DNA of 64,000 nucleotides from Lithospermum erythrorhizon (taxonomy: Eukaryota > Streptophyta > Magnoliopsida > Boraginales > Boraginaceae), in NCBI GenBank assembly GCA_019722365.1, contig JADFUC010002334.1, positions 885,312-949,311 of the forward strand. Direction: 5' to 3'. The notes beneath the pieces were generated by a model. It was not told where the DNA came from. It saw only the letters and a list, made by a program, of their open reading frames with translations, and did no database searches. Of the stretch, positions 62,640 to 64,000 are shown piece after piece (within the stretch, counting starts at the first letter, position 1; each line of letters starts with the position of its first letter). Both the position numbers and the translations under genes were made by a program.

Positions 62640-63690
62640 TCCTACCTATTTAAGGATTATAGCACTGTGAAGTCACTGACGTTGTCGAGAATTGTGTACA
62701 AGTGTCCCGGCGAAAAATGAGATGCCCCTTACTAATATTTTCTCCCTGCTGACTTGTTCGACGCTTGGGGTATCGGGGATTTCATGGGTCCTTTTCCATC
62801 ATCTTTCTCCAATAAGTACATTCTCAGATGCTGATTACGTGTCCAAGTGGGCGGAAGTACTGCCAAACTAATGATGCCAAGGGAAGTCATATCTTTTCTT
62901 AAAGAAAATGTGTTCTACTAGATTTGGGACTCCTCAGAGCTATCAAGGTAAACATTTTTGTAATAAGGCTTTAGAGACATCATAAGTATATAAATAATAC
63001 TGGGTAACCCATAAAGTTGTATTACCATATCACCCCAAAACAAATGGATGTCAATTATCTAATAGAGCTTAAGTGCATTTTAGAGAAAACAACAATGCAT
63101 CTCGTATGATTGGTCTGTTAGATGATGCCTGCAAGATATAGACGAGACGAAGACACCTACGTGATGCTTCCTTTATCGCCTGCTTATAGAAGCTTGTCAC
63201 CTTCCAAATGAGCTTTGAGCATAAAGCACATCAAGTGTGAAATTCTAAATTTTGATCCGAAGGATACAGTGTGCAAGAGATTGATGGATCTCAATGAGCT
63301 TGAAGAGTTTCTGCTTGGGAGCTATGAAAATGCAAAATTTACAAGGAGCGAACCAAGGTTAATTATGATAAACACCGCCGAAGTTTCAAGTTGACAACAA
63401 GTTTGTTGTTTAATTCCAAACTACGCTGCTTTCCGGTGCAAGTTAAAATCTAAATGGTTTGGACCGTTTACTATTACTCCAAGTTTTACCCATGGCGCGG
63501 AAATAACTCATGACGAGAAGTACTTTAAGGTAAATGGTGAACGCTTGAAACATTATTATGGTCGACATGTGGAAAGAGTAAACACGGTGGTCATGTTGTG
63601 TGCACCACTATCAATGAGCGCAGTCCTTCGCCGGGCTAAAGACGCAAACGAGCGCTTATCAGAGGGGCAACCCAATCTTAGATGACTAGC
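62640..63690 (+). pseudogene. Athila/Tat-type integrase remnant
   Basis: In shifted frames: DAWGIGDFMGPFPS (62760-62800, first catalytic Asp region), YVSKW (62836), TNDAK, CNKAF, HPKTNG near 63040 (HPQTNGQ motif), SPAYR-like, CHLP, ELEEFLLGSYENAKIYKERT-like (63300-63355), LKSKWFGPFTITP (63450-63480) and LKHYYGRH (63548-63570). Not functional. Confidence 0.8.
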
Positions 63691-64000
63691 TTATTTTATT
63701 TCTTAGTTTCATGTGTGTCAAAAAAAAGTGTTTGAAATTTGGTAAAGTGGACGCTTTTGGGGCAGTTTGATGACAAGAGGACAATTTTGACCTCGACGGC
63801 CTTTTAATAGAGAATAATGTACTCCTGCTAGATATTATCGTCGAGTCAATTACTTAACCACCCCAAATGATTTTAATTCGAAAAAAAATCCAAAGTCCGC
63901 CAGCTTCACTACATCGGATGCATTGACAAGTAAATTTGTGCCCCATTATCCCTGTATTGTCTTATTGTTGAGCAATACGTAACTGAACGAAGCATACTGA
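63691..64000 (+). other. Post-integrase region of the Athila-type element
   Basis: Non-coding by eye. It may lead into a further reading frame or the 3' LTR beyond the window. Contains a ...GGGGCAGTTTGATGACAAGA stretch without known match. Confidence 0.3.

Larger units (their letters stand above)
55160..64000 (+). mobile_element. Athila/Tat-type Ty3/gypsy retrotransposon, runs off the window, split by a solo LTR
   Basis: A tRNA-Asp-type primer binding site, gag, protease, RT, RNase H and integrase remnants follow in plus-strand order. The RNase H region is interrupted by a ~2.45-kb solo LTR (about 59600-62051). The 5' LTR should end at 56013 (GTCA before the primer site); its start is not determined, 55160 being a guess. 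The 3' LTR is not identified in the window. Confidence 0.75.

Overview
ORGANISM. This is nuclear DNA from a flowering plant, most likely a eudicot. The genes are intron-rich with GT-AG splice sites and plastid or mitochondrial targeting peptides, and they lie among AT-rich intergenic DNA, SINEs, MITEs and nested LTR retrotransposons. The species cannot be fixed from sequence alone. Most lines below rest on reading conserved protein blocks and splice sites by eye; no alignment or database search was run. LAYOUT. The left third (about 1.9-20.6 kb) is gene-rich. It holds CSP41b (minus, ten exons), ECHIDNA/TVP23 (plus, six exons), PsbP-domain protein 4 (minus, three exons), importin alpha (plus, ten exons), a decayed mitoribosomal mS41-like gene (plus), and a single-pass membrane protein of unknown function (minus). 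ECH and PPD4 converge; PPD4 and importin alpha are head to head. From 20.6 to 36.1 kb is a tandem-repeat block of roughly 500-bp units. A Ty1/copia element (minus strand) split it and left the target duplication CAAGT. The copia 3' LTR was itself invaded by a chromovirus-type element, now a solo LTR. From 36.1 to 46.0 kb is a complete but badly broken Ty3/gypsy chromovirus (minus strand) with two ~2.5-kb LTRs. A truncated glutaredoxin relic sits at 46.5-48.0 kb. From 48 to 55 kb the window is AT-rich repeat DNA: a duplicated minisatellite block and a ~1.5-kb foldback element with tRNA-like arms. From about 55.2 kb to the end is an Athila/Tat-type Ty3/gypsy element (plus strand) whose RNase H region is split by a second solo LTR. 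HOW IT FITS TOGETHER. The intact genes are housekeeping genes with no shared pathway: two serve the chloroplast, one the trans-Golgi network and one nuclear import. I found no operon-like or defence-like system and no convincing new system. The most unusual structures are the tandemly reduplicated 5' end of importin alpha (promoter/5'UTR copy plus about five decaying copies of the exon-1/intron-1 boundary, one carrying a small SINE), the tRNA-armed foldback element, and the nested insertions with readable target sites. The repeats carry far more small indels than the neighbouring single-copy exons, so part of the apparent decay could be consensus error.
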